Shown: positions 35,035 to 45,175, counted from the first letter of the stretch. The stretch: 64,000 bases of DNA from Halomonas sp. UBA3074 (GCF_002366715.1 NZ_DFBS01000022.1:71525-135524), one strand, 5' to 3'. Numbers and translations are program-made. The notes: generated from the letters alone by a model not told the origin.

Positions 35035-36156
35035 ATGCAAAATGCGTGGCGAGAAGGTAATCAATTTACACTGCTGCCAGAGGCCTCGCGCTTTCTGCCA
35101 GCCATGTTTGAAGCGGTACACGCCGCGCAGCACTATATTTTGGTTGAACTCTACCTGATGGAGTCAGGCGAGCTAGCCGAACAGGTAAGCGATGCCCTGA
35201 TTAATGCTGCGCAGCGCGGGGTCGACATCTGTTTGCTGCTCGACGGGTATGGCTCGATGGGCCTCGCCAGCGAGGAGCGTCAGCGGTTGAGGCAGGGCGG
35301 TGTCAAGCTACGCTTTTTTAACCCGATAGGCTTCCACTCTTTGGCGCTTAATTTAAGCCGTGATCACCGCAAAATAGTCGTGATTGATGGTGAGCTGGCG
35401 TTTACCGGTGGCTTTGGCGCGGTGGATGAGTTTTTGAACGCCTGGTATGAAATTGCCCTGCGTATCGATGGTCCCGTGGTCGCCGATTGGGAGCAGCTAT
35501 TTCGGCGCCTGTGGAGTTCACGGCTGACCCGTGCCGAGAAAGGTGACGACAGTGCAGGCACGCTGCCCGCACGGCGTGAACCACGGCTGCATGCCTCTGG
35601 CCTGCCGGGGCGGGCGATGTCTGCGCGTGGCTATCGCTATCAAGCGATACGCCATTCATTGCACGACCGGGTTAATCGGGCGGAGACACGGTTATGGCTA
35701 TGCACGCCCTATTTCGTACCGACGTTTGCGTTGCGGCGGCGTCTGGTGCGGGCCGCTCGGCGGGGCATTGATGTGCGTCTGCTGCTGCCGGGGGCCAAGC
35801 ATGACCACCCAGGGGTGCGCTATGCCGGGCAGCGCTTCTACCAATCACTGTTGAAAGCGGGGGTGCGCATCTTTGAATTTCAGCCCACCTTTATCCATGC
35901 CAAGTTCGTGCTTGCCGATGAGTGGGTGAGCATTGGTTCGTGTAACTTTGATCACTGGAATTTGCACTGGAACTTAGAGGCCAACCAAGAGGCGCTAGAC
36001 CCCCAGTTGGCGGAAAGCGTACGCGAGCTTTTTGAACGTAATTTTGCCGCCAGCCAAGAGGTAGATGCCAAGGCTTGGGCGGCGCGCCCCTGGGGGCAGC
36101 GCGCCCGCGAGTGGATCTATGGATTATTGGATGGCGTCATCATGCGGCTTAAATAA
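35035..36156 (+). CDS. clsB: Cardiolipin synthase-like phospholipase D protein (ClsB type)
   Basis: Two PLD active motifs are present: HRKIVVIDGELAFTGG (about residue 112) and HAKFVLADEWVSIGSCN (about 288), the paired HKD arrangement of bacterial cardiolipin synthases. The 373-residue product lacks the two N-terminal membrane helices of ClsA and resembles ClsB (YbhO), which can also make phosphatidylglycerol. The start ATG 35035 has AAGGAG upstream. In a halophile, cardiolipin content is often raised by salt stress, so a membrane role is plausible. A non-lipid PLD function cannot be ruled out. Confidence 0.85.
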   Translation: MQNAWREGNQFTLLPEASRFLPAMFEAVHAAQHYILVELYLMESGELAEQVSDALINAAQRGVDICLLLDGYGSMGLASEERQRLRQGGVKLRFFNPIGFHSLALNLSRDHRKIVVIDGELAFTGGFGAVDEFLNAWYEIALRIDGPVVADWEQLFRRLWSSRLTRAEKGDDSAGTLPARREPRLHASGLPGRAMSARGYRYQAIRHSLHDRVNRAETRLWLCTPYFVPTFALRRRLVRAARRGIDVRLLLPGAKHDHPGVRYAGQRFYQSLLKAGVRIFEFQPTFIHAKFVLADEWVSIGSCNFDHWNLHWNLEANQEALDPQLAESVRELFERNFAASQEVDAKAWAARPWGQRAREWIYGLLDGVIMRLK

Positions 36157-36170
36157 GCGCCGGGATTACG

Positions 36171-36830
36171 TTAGCGCTTTTTGCCTTTGGCAGGCGTCTT
36201 TTTGCGCGGTTTAGGTTTAGCGGTTTCTGGCGGTACGCGGTAATGCAGGTAAAGGTCTAAAACGAGCTCAGGCAGCTGCACCACCAATGACTCCTGGCGC
36301 GCTTGATCGTTTGCCAGTTCGGCCATATCGGGTTCATCATCGAATAAGCCGGAGAGCAGCATAAACGGCAGCAGTAGTGTGGCTGCCGCTTCTTCATCGT
36401 CCTGAAACCAAGCGCTTTCATCGCTGAAGACGCCTTCCATGAAGCCTGCACACCAGTCGCCAATCGGCGTCTCTTCGGCAGGCTCGCCGCCCAGCGTGAG
36501 CTCAAAGGGTAGTTCGGGTAAGCCACCTTGTTCGAGCACTGCCACCGCATTGTCACGCAGGAGAGTCAGCAGGGTGATAATCTCATCGCGCTCGGCATCG
36601 TCGGCATAGCGCGGCTCGCCCTGAAAGAGCTCAGCCAGCCACTGGGTGGGTGGCACTTCGCTAGGGGCGACGGCAAGCGCCACTAAAAAACCGTGAGCGG
36701 AGATCAGGTCCAGGGCGTCTTCATCGACTTGCTCCGAGTCGAGGAAGTCATCCAGTCTGTCCAGTTGCTCATCCTCGAGCAGTGGCTGCGGGGGCGTGTT
36801 CGTGTCGGACGTGTCGCTGCGCTCTGCCAT
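36171..36830 (-). CDS. YecA/UPF0149 family protein
   Basis: A 219-residue acidic, helical protein with a long N-terminal region rich in Glu and Asp, the AHGFLVALAVAPSEVPPTQWL segment typical of UPF0149/YecA proteins, and GDWCAGFMEGV. The C-terminal 25 residues are a lysine/proline tail instead of the zinc-binding SEC-C motif found in YecA. Function is unknown; YecA itself binds SecA or ribosomes via SEC-C, which is lost here. It is divergent from the sprT-like gene with 71 bases between start codons. Confidence 0.82.
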   Translation of the reverse strand: MAERSDTSDTNTPPQPLLEDEQLDRLDDFLDSEQVDEDALDLISAHGFLVALAVAPSEVPPTQWLAELFQGEPRYADDAERDEIITLLTLLRDNAVAVLEQGGLPELPFELTLGGEPAEETPIGDWCAGFMEGVFSDESAWFQDDEEAAATLLLPFMLLSGLFDDEPDMAELANDQARQESLVVQLPELVLDLYLHYRVPPETAKPKPRKKTPAKGKKR

Positions 36831-36901
36831 GGGTAAAGCCTCGTTAATGCGAATCGGTAGTCATCAGTCACTAGGAACCTATAACGGCTAGTTTATCACT
36901 A

Positions 36902-37447
36902 ATGCATACTAAACCACTGCCCCCCTGGCCAGCGGCTGAGCTAGCGGCCATGACGGAAACCGAGCTGCAGCGTGCCGCGCGTGTGCGCGTCGAGCAGGCG
37001 TGGCAGCGATGCTGTGAAGTATGCCCGACGTTACCCATGCCAAACGTACTGTTTAACCTGCGTGGTGCTTCGGCCGGGCAGGCGCATTTGGGGCGCGGCT
37101 TGCGCTTTAACCCGGTATTGTTGCGTGAAAACCGCGCGGCCTTTTTTGAAGAGATTATCCCCCACGAAATGGCTCACTGGCTGGTGTTTCATTTAGATAA
37201 CGGGCCGCGTTTGAAACCCCACGGACGGGAATGGAAAACGGTGATGCGGGATTTATTCGGTTTAGCGCCCAATGTGACTCACCAGTTCGATATTCAGCAG
37301 GCTCAGCCAGCCCCTTACCGCTATCAGTGTGGTTGCCAATTTCATCGATTCACTTCCCGGCGTCATGCTTTAGTGGCAAACGGGCGTCGCTATCGTTGCC
37401 GCCACTGCGCTAAGACCTTGGTCTATCGCCCGGAAGCTAACCCGTGA
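36902..37447 (+). CDS. sprT: SprT-like zinc metalloprotein
   Basis: A 181-residue SprT-family protein: HEMAH (zinc and catalytic Glu) near residue 97, followed by the GREWKTVMRDLFG segment, and a C-terminal zinc ribbon with CGC and CRHC. The family includes eukaryotic Spartan, a DNA-protein crosslink protease; the bacterial role of SprT is not firmly established. Length is close to E. coli SprT (165). It is followed by a 193-base gap holding the acs promoter. Confidence 0.92.
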   Translation: MHTKPLPPWPAAELAAMTETELQRAARVRVEQAWQRCCEVCPTLPMPNVLFNLRGASAGQAHLGRGLRFNPVLLRENRAAFFEEIIPHEMAHWLVFHLDNGPRLKPHGREWKTVMRDLFGLAPNVTHQFDIQQAQPAPYRYQCGCQFHRFTSRRHALVANGRRYRCRHCAKTLVYRPEANP

Positions 37448-37640
37448 AGTGTTTATAAATTGCTGTTTTTTAAATAAAAATTGTTAATACCAATGTCTAA
37501 AGGGAAGCCTGCGCGAGGAGGTTTATGCTAGGGGGACATTAATAGCAGTCGATACGCTCGATAATGGCCAACAAGCCCCATAAAACATCCTATCGACTAC
37601 AGTTCTTAGAGAGTGCATTTTCACGGAAAGAGGCAATTTT

Positions 37641-39590
37641 ATGAGCGATCAACAGAACGTCTATCCGGTGCGCGATGATTTCGCCGCCAATGCCTGGGCC
37701 GATAAAACCAAGTATGAGGCCATGTATCAGCAGTCGATGGACGATCCGGAAGGCTTCTGGGCCGAGCAGGCCAAACGCCTGGACTGGATTAAAGCGCCCA
37801 GCAAAATTAAAAGTACCTCTTTCGCGCGTGACAACGTCGATATTCGCTGGTTTGAGGACGGTTTGCTCAACGTCAGCGCCAACTGTCTGGATCGCCATTT
37901 AGAAAAGCGTGGCGATCAGACAGCGATCATCTGGGAAGGCGATAATCCCGATGAATCCAAGCACATCAGCTATCGCGAGCTTCACGCGCGTACGAACCAG
38001 CTAGCCAACGCGCTCAGAGAGCTGGGTATCGGTAAAGGCGATACCGTCACCCTGTATATGCCGATGATCCCCGAAGCTGCCATGGCGATGCTCGCCTGTG
38101 CGCGCATCGGTGCCGTGCACTCGGTGGTGTTTGGTGGTTTCTCACCAGATGCCGTTGCTCAGCGGGTAATCGGTGCTGACTCGAAGCTGGTGATTACCGC
38201 GGATGAGTCGGTGCGCGGTGGCAAACATGTGCCGCTGAAGGAGAACGTAGACGCCGCGTTGACCCGTGAAGGCACGGACGTGTGCAAGAACGTGCTGGTA
38301 GTGAAGCGTACCGGTGGTGATATCGAGTGGAAAGACGGCCGCGATGTCTGGTTCGACGAACTCGTCGACAAGCAGTCCAGCGAGTGTGAGCCGGAAGCCA
38401 TGGGTGCCGAAGACCCGCTATTTATCCTCTACACCTCGGGTTCTACCGGGGCGCCTAAAGGCTTGAAGCACACCACCGGCGGCTACCTCACCTACGCGGC
38501 CATGACCCACCAGTACGTGTTCGACTATCAAGAGGGTGAAATTTACTGGTGTACCGCCGATGTGGGCTGGGTCACCGGGCATAGCTATATCGTTTATGGC
38601 CCATTGGCTAATGGTGCAACGACCCTGATGTTCGAGGGTGTTCCCAGCTATCCCACCCATGGCCGTATGGGCGATATCGTTGATAAGCACAACGTCAACA
38701 TTCTTTATACTGCGCCCACCGCGGTGCGTGCACTGATGGCCCATGGCGACAACGTGATGGATTCCAGTAAGCGCGATAGTCTTCGGCTGCTGGGCTCTGT
38801 GGGTGAGCCCATCAACCCGGAAGCCTGGGAGTGGTTCTACCGCGTAATCGGTAACGAAAAATGCCCCATCGTCGATACCTGGTGGCAAACCGAAACCGGC
38901 GGCATCATGATTGCCCCGCTGCCGGGCGCTACCGCGCTAAAACCAGGGTCAGCGACCACGCCTTTCTTTGGTGTGAAGCCCGCGCTAGTCGATAACGAAG
39001 GTAATATTCTGGAAGGCGCCACCGATGGTAATCTGGTCATTCTGGATTCTTGGCCGGGCCAGGCGCGTTCGATTTGGGGCGACCATGAGCGCTATATCCA
39101 AACCTATTTCTCCACCTACGACGGTATGTACTTTACCGGTGACGGTTGCCGCCGTGATGAGGATGGTTATTACTGGATTACCGGTCGTGTCGATGACGTA
39201 CTGAACGTGTCCGGCCACCGTATGGGAACCGCGGAGATCGAGTCGTCGTTGGTGGCGCATAGTGCCGTTGCCGAAGCCGCCGTCGTTGGTTTCCCGCATG
39301 ATATTAAAGGGCAGGGCATCTATATTTATGTCACCCTGAACGACGGCATTGAAGAGTCTGACGAGCTTAAGAAAGAGCTGACCCAGTGGGTGCGCAAAGA
39401 TATTGGCCCGATTGCCTCGCCAGATGTCATTCAATGGGCGCCAGGCTTACCGAAAACCCGCTCGGGTAAAATCATGCGTCGTATCCTGCGCAAGATTGCC
39501 GCCAATGAGTGCGATGGTTTAGGTGACACCAGTACGCTAGCGGATCCGTCGGTGGTCGATGAGCTGATCGAGCATCGCGCCAATCAATAA
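37641..39590 (+). CDS. acs: Acetyl-CoA synthetase
   Basis: Activates acetate with ATP and CoA in the high-affinity acetate-scavenging route. The 649-residue ANL-family enzyme has the phosphate loop YTSGSTGAPKG, DTWWQTETGG, and the C-terminal PKTRSGKIMRR with catalytic Lys610, the residue commonly acetylated for regulation. AAAGAGG lies before the ATG. Next to it are the CrbR and CrbS genes known to switch on acs in Vibrio and Pseudomonas, so it is probably their target. Confidence 0.97.
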   Translation: MSDQQNVYPVRDDFAANAWADKTKYEAMYQQSMDDPEGFWAEQAKRLDWIKAPSKIKSTSFARDNVDIRWFEDGLLNVSANCLDRHLEKRGDQTAIIWEGDNPDESKHISYRELHARTNQLANALRELGIGKGDTVTLYMPMIPEAAMAMLACARIGAVHSVVFGGFSPDAVAQRVIGADSKLVITADESVRGGKHVPLKENVDAALTREGTDVCKNVLVVKRTGGDIEWKDGRDVWFDELVDKQSSECEPEAMGAEDPLFILYTSGSTGAPKGLKHTTGGYLTYAAMTHQYVFDYQEGEIYWCTADVGWVTGHSYIVYGPLANGATTLMFEGVPSYPTHGRMGDIVDKHNVNILYTAPTAVRALMAHGDNVMDSSKRDSLRLLGSVGEPINPEAWEWFYRVIGNEKCPIVDTWWQTETGGIMIAPLPGATALKPGSATTPFFGVKPALVDNEGNILEGATDGNLVILDSWPGQARSIWGDHERYIQTYFSTYDGMYFTGDGCRRDEDGYYWITGRVDDVLNVSGHRMGTAEIESSLVAHSAVAEAAVVGFPHDIKGQGIYIYVTLNDGIEESDELKKELTQWVRKDIGPIASPDVIQWAPGLPKTRSGKIMRRILRKIAANECDGLGDTSTLADPSVVDELIEHRANQ

Positions 39591-39626
39591 CGGCAACACC
39601 GCTGCAGGCTATTTAGCCTAGGATGT

Positions 39627-39661
39627 ACAGTGCCGGCCGGGTAGGTCGGCACTGTTGTTTT
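39627..39661 (+). terminator. Terminator after acs
   Basis: A stem ACAGTGCCG / CGGCACTGT (39627-39635 and 39647-39655), with further partial pairing inside, followed by TGTTTT. It separates acs from crbR. Confidence 0.85.
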
Positions 39662-39804
39662 GGTTGGTACAACCTTTCTATTACAAATTGTGCATGTGAT
39701 GCTTGGGCATGATGAAGCCCATGGGGTACCATGCTTCACAACCGTAAGAGCCTAGCGTCGCGGCGGCAGACAACCCCGCTGCTCGAGGAACCGGAGGAAT
39801 ATCC

Positions 39805-40467
39805 ATGGCAGTAGCTCATAAGTTTATCGTCGCTGACGATCACCCGCTGTTTCGTGCAGCGCTGACCCAAGCGTTACGCCAGTTGGCCCCCCAGGCGGAA
39901 ATTGTCGAAGCGGATACCATGGAAGCCACCACCGATGTGGTGAATCGCCACCCAGATGCCGATTTGATTCTCCTGGACCTGCACATGCCGGGAGCGCATG
40001 GCTTCTCTGGTTTGATCCAACTGCGTGGCCAAATGCCCGATATCCCCGTCGCGGTGGTGTCTGGCAGTGATGAGCCCTATGTGGTTCGTCGTGCTATTGA
40101 CTACGGCGCGTCGGGTTTTATCCCTAAATCATCGTCTCTACAACTAATTGCTGAGGCCGTGGGAGAAATCCTGCAGGGCGAAGTGTGGTTGCCCGAGGCG
40201 TTGGCCAACGTGTTGGAAGAGACCAGCGAAGAAGAGTCGCGCTTTGCCGAAGCGATTGCGTCGCTAACGCCCCAGCAGTTTCGTGTGCTGAATATGCTGA
40301 CCGAAGGGCTGCTGAACAAACAGATCGCTTATGAATTGAGCGTCTCTGAAGCGACGATCAAAGCCCACGTGACGGCGATTTTACGTAAGTTGGGCGTGCA
40401 CTCGCGTACCCAGGCCGTGATCGCGGCTCAGAAACTGGAAGTCGAGCCGCCGAAGGTAGTTTCCTAA
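39805..40467 (+). CDS. crbR: LuxR/NarL-type response regulator of acetate use (CrbR)
   Basis: A 220-residue two-domain regulator: receiver with Asp11-Asp12, phosphoacceptor Asp58 (LILLDLHMPG) and Lys near residue 108, then a LuxR-type helix-turn-helix (LTPQQFRVLNMLTEGLLNKQIAYELSVSEATIKAHV). Its position between acs and a transporter-like hybrid kinase identifies the CrbS/CrbR acetate switch (ErdR/MxtR in pseudomonads). A GGAGGAA ribosome site precedes ATG 39805. It ends 69 bases from the convergent crbS. Confidence 0.9.
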   Translation: MAVAHKFIVADDHPLFRAALTQALRQLAPQAEIVEADTMEATTDVVNRHPDADLILLDLHMPGAHGFSGLIQLRGQMPDIPVAVVSGSDEPYVVRRAIDYGASGFIPKSSSLQLIAEAVGEILQGEVWLPEALANVLEETSEEESRFAEAIASLTPQQFRVLNMLTEGLLNKQIAYELSVSEATIKAHVTAILRKLGVHSRTQAVIAAQKLEVEPPKVVS

Positions 40468-40536
40468 CGTCGCTCGCTAAAAACGCTTAACAAAAATCAA
40501 TTTTCGCTATGTCTTCCTTTAAGCCAGCGGCGGCGC

Positions 40537-43500
40537 TTAACGCGCCGCGCGATTGGCCTGTAGTGTGCGCGTCAATAGCGCCCGCAGCGCCGCTGGCTTG
40601 ACGGGCTTCAATAGCAGTTGATAGCCCGCCCGCTTGATCTCTTCTGCCACCGCTTCGGTGCGGTCAGCGGTAATCACAATCCCTGGTACCGCGCCTTCAA
40701 ACCGCTCGCTGAGTGCTTCCAGCGCCATTAACCCGGTGACCTCGTTATCCAGGTGGTAATCCGCCAGAATCGCGTCTGGGTCGCCGTCCATATTGCGTAG
40801 GATCGATTTGGCCCCGCCGATACTGGTGGCAGTAAACACCTCACAACCCCAGCCGCTCAGCATGGCGGTCATGCCTTCCAGAATTAGCGTCTCGTTATCG
40901 ATACACACAATCCGCGTACCGCTCAGCTTATGGCTGCCACGCCGCGCTTGGGGCTCGAGCTCGCTATTGCTTGCTTCACGGGCGGTAACGATGGGCACGC
41001 TAACGGAGAAAACGGCACCTTTACCCACCGTCGAACGTACTTTGATGGGGTGATCCAGCACACGGCTCATGCGATCAGCAATCGACAGCCCAAGCCCCAG
41101 GCCTTTCTCGCTCTCTTTGTGGCGCGAGACCTGATCCAAGCGACGGAACTCCTGAAAAATCTCGGTAAGCTTGGACTCGGGAATGCCGGGGCCGCTGTCC
41201 CACACTTCAATAGACAGCCAGCCGTTATGGCGGCGGCAGCCCAGCAGCACGCGGCCCTCTTGGGTGTAACGAATCGCGTTGGATAAGAAGTTTTGTACGA
41301 TACGGCGCAGCATCTGCGGGTCTGAGTCGACCCACAGCTGGGTCGGTACGACCTCCAAGTCCAATCCGCGATCATCCGCCATGACCTCAAACTCGGCGCG
41401 TAGCGGGCGCACGATATCCGCCAGGGCAAAGTGACTGCGCCGCGGCGTTAAAGCGCCTGCGTCCAGTTTGGAGATATCCAGCAGGGTGCTAAGCAGCTCC
41501 TCCGCTGCCTGGAGCGAGTTGTCGATATGGCCAACGATGCGCTGGGTATCGGTCGTCGTCACGTTTTGCATTAAGGCAGAGGTGAATAGGCGCGCCGCGT
41601 TAAGCGGTTGCAACAAGTCGTGGCTGGCCGCGGCCAGAAAGCGCGTTTTAGACGCGTTGGCATCTTCCGCCAACTGCTTGGCCTGGCGTAGGGCCAGCTC
41701 CGCCTCGGCGCGCACACGGTTCTCCTGGCGCAGGGCGGCGTTGGCTTCGGAAAGCGCCTGGGTGCGTTCGCGTACCCGCTCCTCCAGGGTTTCATTGGTC
41801 TCTTTCAGGGCAATTTCGGCCTGGCGTCGCTCGGTAATATCCTGGTAAAGGGCAAAGAACCCCAGGATTGCCTGGCTGTCGCCAAAGTGGGGCGTATACG
41901 TCACCAGCATATAGCGCATGGCATCGCTCACCCGTAACGACACTTCGAAACTGACTCGCTCACCGTTCAACGCCCGGGCCACCCACGGCGCACGTTCCTC
42001 GGCTTGTTTTACCTGCAGAACGTCTTCAAAGCGGCGACCAATCACCGCGTTGCGATCAATGTTGAACGCCTGCTCGTAGGCGCGGTTGGTAAACAGGTAA
42101 CGGCACTCTTTATCGAAGTAGGCAATCAGGGCGGGCACGTTATCGGTATAGATTCGGATATTGTTTTCCGAGCGAATCAGCGCCTCTTCGATGCGCTTCT
42201 GCTGGGTAATATCCTGATAGGTATACACAAAACCACCGCCGGGCATGGGGTTGCCCTGCACTTCCAGCACGCTGCCATCCTGGCGATAACGCACGTAGCG
42301 GTGGGGCTGGCCTTCACGAATGTTATCGAGCAGAAGCTGTACGTGCTCTTCGGGGTCACCGGGGCCATATTCGCCGTTGTGAGCGTTGTAGCGGAAGATG
42401 CGGTCAATGGGCGCGCCGACGCGAATCAGGTGGTCGGGGAAGCGGAACAGCTCCAGGTAGCGCTGGTTCCACACCACCAGGCGCAGGTTCTGATCGACCA
42501 CGCTGATGCCTTGATTGATATTCTCGATGGTGGCCTGCAGCAGCGCTCGGTTGAACTCCAGTACCTGAGAAGCTTCATCGACGATCGAAATGACATCCGA
42601 GATGCCGATGCCGCGCCCCTGTAGCGCCGAGTTAACCACGATACGTGCTGAGGAAGCACCCAGCACCGAGGCGAGAAAACGTTCGGTGAACTGGATAATG
42701 TCGATCGACGCCCGGGTGCCGTCGTCCAGCGGTTTACCAGCGCGGCGGGCGTAGTCTTCAAAGGCGCGATCGACTTGGCCTGCGCCCAGGAATCGTTCAC
42801 AGAGGACTTTCAGGTCGCCGACGGTGGTCGCGCCCGTCCAGGGGCGATTGACCGAGGTCTGGCGTGTTTCCACGCTGTCTACAAACAGCGAGGCCTGAAT
42901 GCGCTCGACGACCCGTTGAGACGTGACCTGGGAAATGAAAATGTAGCAAAACAGATTAACCCCGAGTGACAGCATCACGCCGTGGGTAAAACTATCGCCC
43001 AGGTTGAGACCGAACAGTGCCGTGGGTGACAGCCAGTTAAGTCCCAGCGGGCCACCGCTCAGCCACTCGGTCGGCATTACCCCGGCATTGATCATTGCGG
43101 GCAGCAGTAGGCTATAGGCCCAGATGGCGAAGCCTGCGTTCATGCCGACGATTACCCCGAGCCGATTGCCGCGCTTCCAGTAGAGGCCGCCAATCAAGGC
43201 AGGTGCGAACTGAGCGGCGGCAGCAAACGAGAGCATGCCAATCGAGGCCAACGAGGTAAATTCGGCAATCAACTGATAGAAGCCATAGGCCATCGCCAGC
43301 ACGGCGACAATGGTTAAGCGCCGCGCTCGCAGTACCAAGCGGCCATAGTCCCGGGCCTTGGTGTCGAACCAACGCAGCCGGAACAGGGCAGGGATAACAA
43401 TTTCATTGGAGATCATGATCGACACCGCCACCGCGGCAACGATCACCATACCAGTCGCTGCGGAGAAGCCACCGATAAAGGTAAGCAGCGTCAGCCACTG

Positions 43501-44478
43501 CTGCCCCGATGCCATGGATAGCGCCAATACATAGGTGTCCGGCTCGACACCGCTTTCGGAAAACATCAGCAGCCCGGCGGCGGCCAAAGGCACCACGAAA
43601 AAGGCAATCGCCAATAGATAGAGCGGGAACAGCCAGCGGGCTTTGGTAGCGTCGTCGGGGTGAATGTTCTCGACTACCGCCACATGGAACTGGCGGGGAA
43701 GACAGAGAATCGCCAGCATGGCGAGCAGGGTTTGCGCCCAGAAGCTCTGGCCAAAATCTTGATTGGCAAGCTGGCGCTGCAGCTCAAGCTGGCTTTCGGC
43801 ATGCTCCATCAGTTCGCCCAGGCCATCGAACATGCCCCAGGTCACAAACGCGCCCAGCACCACAAAGGCCAGCAACTTGACCAACGACTCAAACGCCACG
43901 GCATGGATCAAGCCTTCGTGGTGCTCGGTGGCATCGGTATGCCGAGTACCAAAGAGAATCGCGAAGATAGCCATCACAATGGCGACGTAGAACGCCGTAT
44001 CGCCAAACAGCGGTGTGTGGGTCACATCCGAGGCGTCGGTGAGCACACTAAACGTGGTGGAGACCGCTTTCAGTTGCAGCGCAATGTAGGGCAGGGTGCC
44101 GACCAGGGCGACTAAGCTGGCAAAGGCGGCCAGCGACTGGGTTTTGCCGTAACGGGAGGCGATAAAGTCGGCAATCGAGGTGACGTTTTGGTGTTTGGCA
44201 ACGCGGATCATCTTGGCCAACACCGGCCAGAACAGTAAAAACGTCAATATCGGGCCGACGAAGATACTTGCAAACGACCAGCCCGCAGTGGCTGCCTGGC
44301 CCACGGCGCCGTAAAACGTCCACGATGTACAGTAGATCGCCAGCGCCAGGCTATAGATAATCGGGCGCCGCCGGGTGGCGCCATGGGTACGCGCGCGGCG
44401 GTCACCGTACCAAGCAATGCCGAATAAAACGGCAATATAGAGTAGCGATACCGCGACCAGTAGCCCGCCGTGAAACAT
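40537..44478 (-). CDS. crbS: Hybrid sensor kinase with sodium/solute symporter domain (CrbS)
   Basis: A 1313-residue sensor. Order: SSSF-type transporter domain with about 13 membrane helices (1 to about 500), a linker/STAC region, a PAS domain (about 635-770), a second PAS (about 780-890), a coiled coil, HisKA with phospho-His953 (ASHDLLQPLN), an HATPase domain (about 1035-1150) and a C-terminal receiver with Asp1240 (ILADYHL). In the CrbS/CrbR family this kinase responds to acetate and activates acs. Whether the transporter part moves solute or only senses it is not settled. GGGGAG precedes the ATG. Confidence 0.93.
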   Translation of the reverse strand: MFHGGLLVAVSLLYIAVLFGIAWYGDRRARTHGATRRRPIIYSLALAIYCTSWTFYGAVGQAATAGWSFASIFVGPILTFLLFWPVLAKMIRVAKHQNVTSIADFIASRYGKTQSLAAFASLVALVGTLPYIALQLKAVSTTFSVLTDASDVTHTPLFGDTAFYVAIVMAIFAILFGTRHTDATEHHEGLIHAVAFESLVKLLAFVVLGAFVTWGMFDGLGELMEHAESQLELQRQLANQDFGQSFWAQTLLAMLAILCLPRQFHVAVVENIHPDDATKARWLFPLYLLAIAFFVVPLAAAGLLMFSESGVEPDTYVLALSMASGQQWLTLLTFIGGFSAATGMVIVAAVAVSIMISNEIVIPALFRLRWFDTKARDYGRLVLRARRLTIVAVLAMAYGFYQLIAEFTSLASIGMLSFAAAAQFAPALIGGLYWKRGNRLGVIVGMNAGFAIWAYSLLLPAMINAGVMPTEWLSGGPLGLNWLSPTALFGLNLGDSFTHGVMLSLGVNLFCYIFISQVTSQRVVERIQASLFVDSVETRQTSVNRPWTGATTVGDLKVLCERFLGAGQVDRAFEDYARRAGKPLDDGTRASIDIIQFTERFLASVLGASSARIVVNSALQGRGIGISDVISIVDEASQVLEFNRALLQATIENINQGISVVDQNLRLVVWNQRYLELFRFPDHLIRVGAPIDRIFRYNAHNGEYGPGDPEEHVQLLLDNIREGQPHRYVRYRQDGSVLEVQGNPMPGGGFVYTYQDITQQKRIEEALIRSENNIRIYTDNVPALIAYFDKECRYLFTNRAYEQAFNIDRNAVIGRRFEDVLQVKQAEERAPWVARALNGERVSFEVSLRVSDAMRYMLVTYTPHFGDSQAILGFFALYQDITERRQAEIALKETNETLEERVRERTQALSEANAALRQENRVRAEAELALRQAKQLAEDANASKTRFLAAASHDLLQPLNAARLFTSALMQNVTTTDTQRIVGHIDNSLQAAEELLSTLLDISKLDAGALTPRRSHFALADIVRPLRAEFEVMADDRGLDLEVVPTQLWVDSDPQMLRRIVQNFLSNAIRYTQEGRVLLGCRRHNGWLSIEVWDSGPGIPESKLTEIFQEFRRLDQVSRHKESEKGLGLGLSIADRMSRVLDHPIKVRSTVGKGAVFSVSVPIVTAREASNSELEPQARRGSHKLSGTRIVCIDNETLILEGMTAMLSGWGCEVFTATSIGGAKSILRNMDGDPDAILADYHLDNEVTGLMALEALSERFEGAVPGIVITADRTEAVAEEIKRAGYQLLLKPVKPAALRALLTRTLQANRAAR

Positions 44479-44591
44479 GCCTTTCTCCCCGCCCGAGTGT
44501 GCGACCCACTAAACTTGCGCTAATAAAAAGGCTTCATTCTAGGCGAAACAGCGGGTCGTGTACGACCGTTTGTACCACCAACGTTAATTGT

Positions 44592-45101
44592 CTATGCACA
44601 CACGTTGTTAAGCAGGGGTGAGGTTTCACGCAGCGTGCGTATCTCTTCCAGCATCGGCTCACGAGACGCTTCATCCAGCGGTACCAATTCTCGGTTCTCA
44701 CAGTTGAGTAAGTAGGGCTGGGTGATCAGAATATCGGTGTGGTGACGCTCAAACTGATAAAGAATAAATTCTGCCAAACGGGCGTCGCCCTGCTCGGTGA
44801 TACGAATGTTCTCGCTGTCGACCACGCTAAATTTGGTGGTCATGGGGATGGCAAAGGTCCATGGACGCCAGATGGCGGTGCTGGTGTCGGTTGAAATCAC
44901 CGTGGCACTGTCGGGAAGCTGCGCCTGCTTGTGTTCAAACCAGCTGTACTCCACCTGTATTTGATAGCCCAACATGCCCAGCCCGCCGCAGACCGGAACG
45001 ATCCACTTGGGGAGGCGTTTGCCACTCAGCTTGCGCAGTATCAAGCCAATCCCTGCGGCCGCAAGGCCAGCAAAAACAGCGGCGATCAAATGCCATATCA
45101 T
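44592..45101 (-). CDS. Conserved membrane-anchored protein of unknown function
   Basis: I do not recognise a named family. The 169-residue product has two N-terminal membrane segments (residues about 4-22 and 33-48) and a soluble part with conserved-looking YQIQVEYSWFEHKQAQLP, AIWRPWTFAIP and LLNCENRELVPL, so the C-terminal domain is probably on one face of the inner membrane. It lies in the acetate locus, downstream of the actP terminator and upstream of crbS on the same strand, 113 bases before the crbS start. A role in acetate sensing or transport is only a guess from position. Confidence 0.8.
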   Translation of the reverse strand: MIWHLIAAVFAGLAAAGIGLILRKLSGKRLPKWIVPVCGGLGMLGYQIQVEYSWFEHKQAQLPDSATVISTDTSTAIWRPWTFAIPMTTKFSVVDSENIRITEQGDARLAEFILYQFERHHTDILITQPYLLNCENRELVPLDEASREPMLEEIRTLRETSPLLNNVCA

Positions 45102-45145
45102 AAAATATCCTTTCTAAAAGCCATCTTTAACGGCTAGCTATAAAG

Positions 45146-45175
45146 CCATCGGGCCTCCGTAAGGAAGCCCGATGG
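45146..45175 (-). terminator. Terminator of the DUF4212-actP transcript
   Basis: Read on the minus strand, a stem with 9 plus 3 paired bases (CCATCGGGC with GCCCGATGG at the outer arms; one mismatch) is followed by CTTTATAG. It lies 60 bases after the actP stop. Confidence 0.75.
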
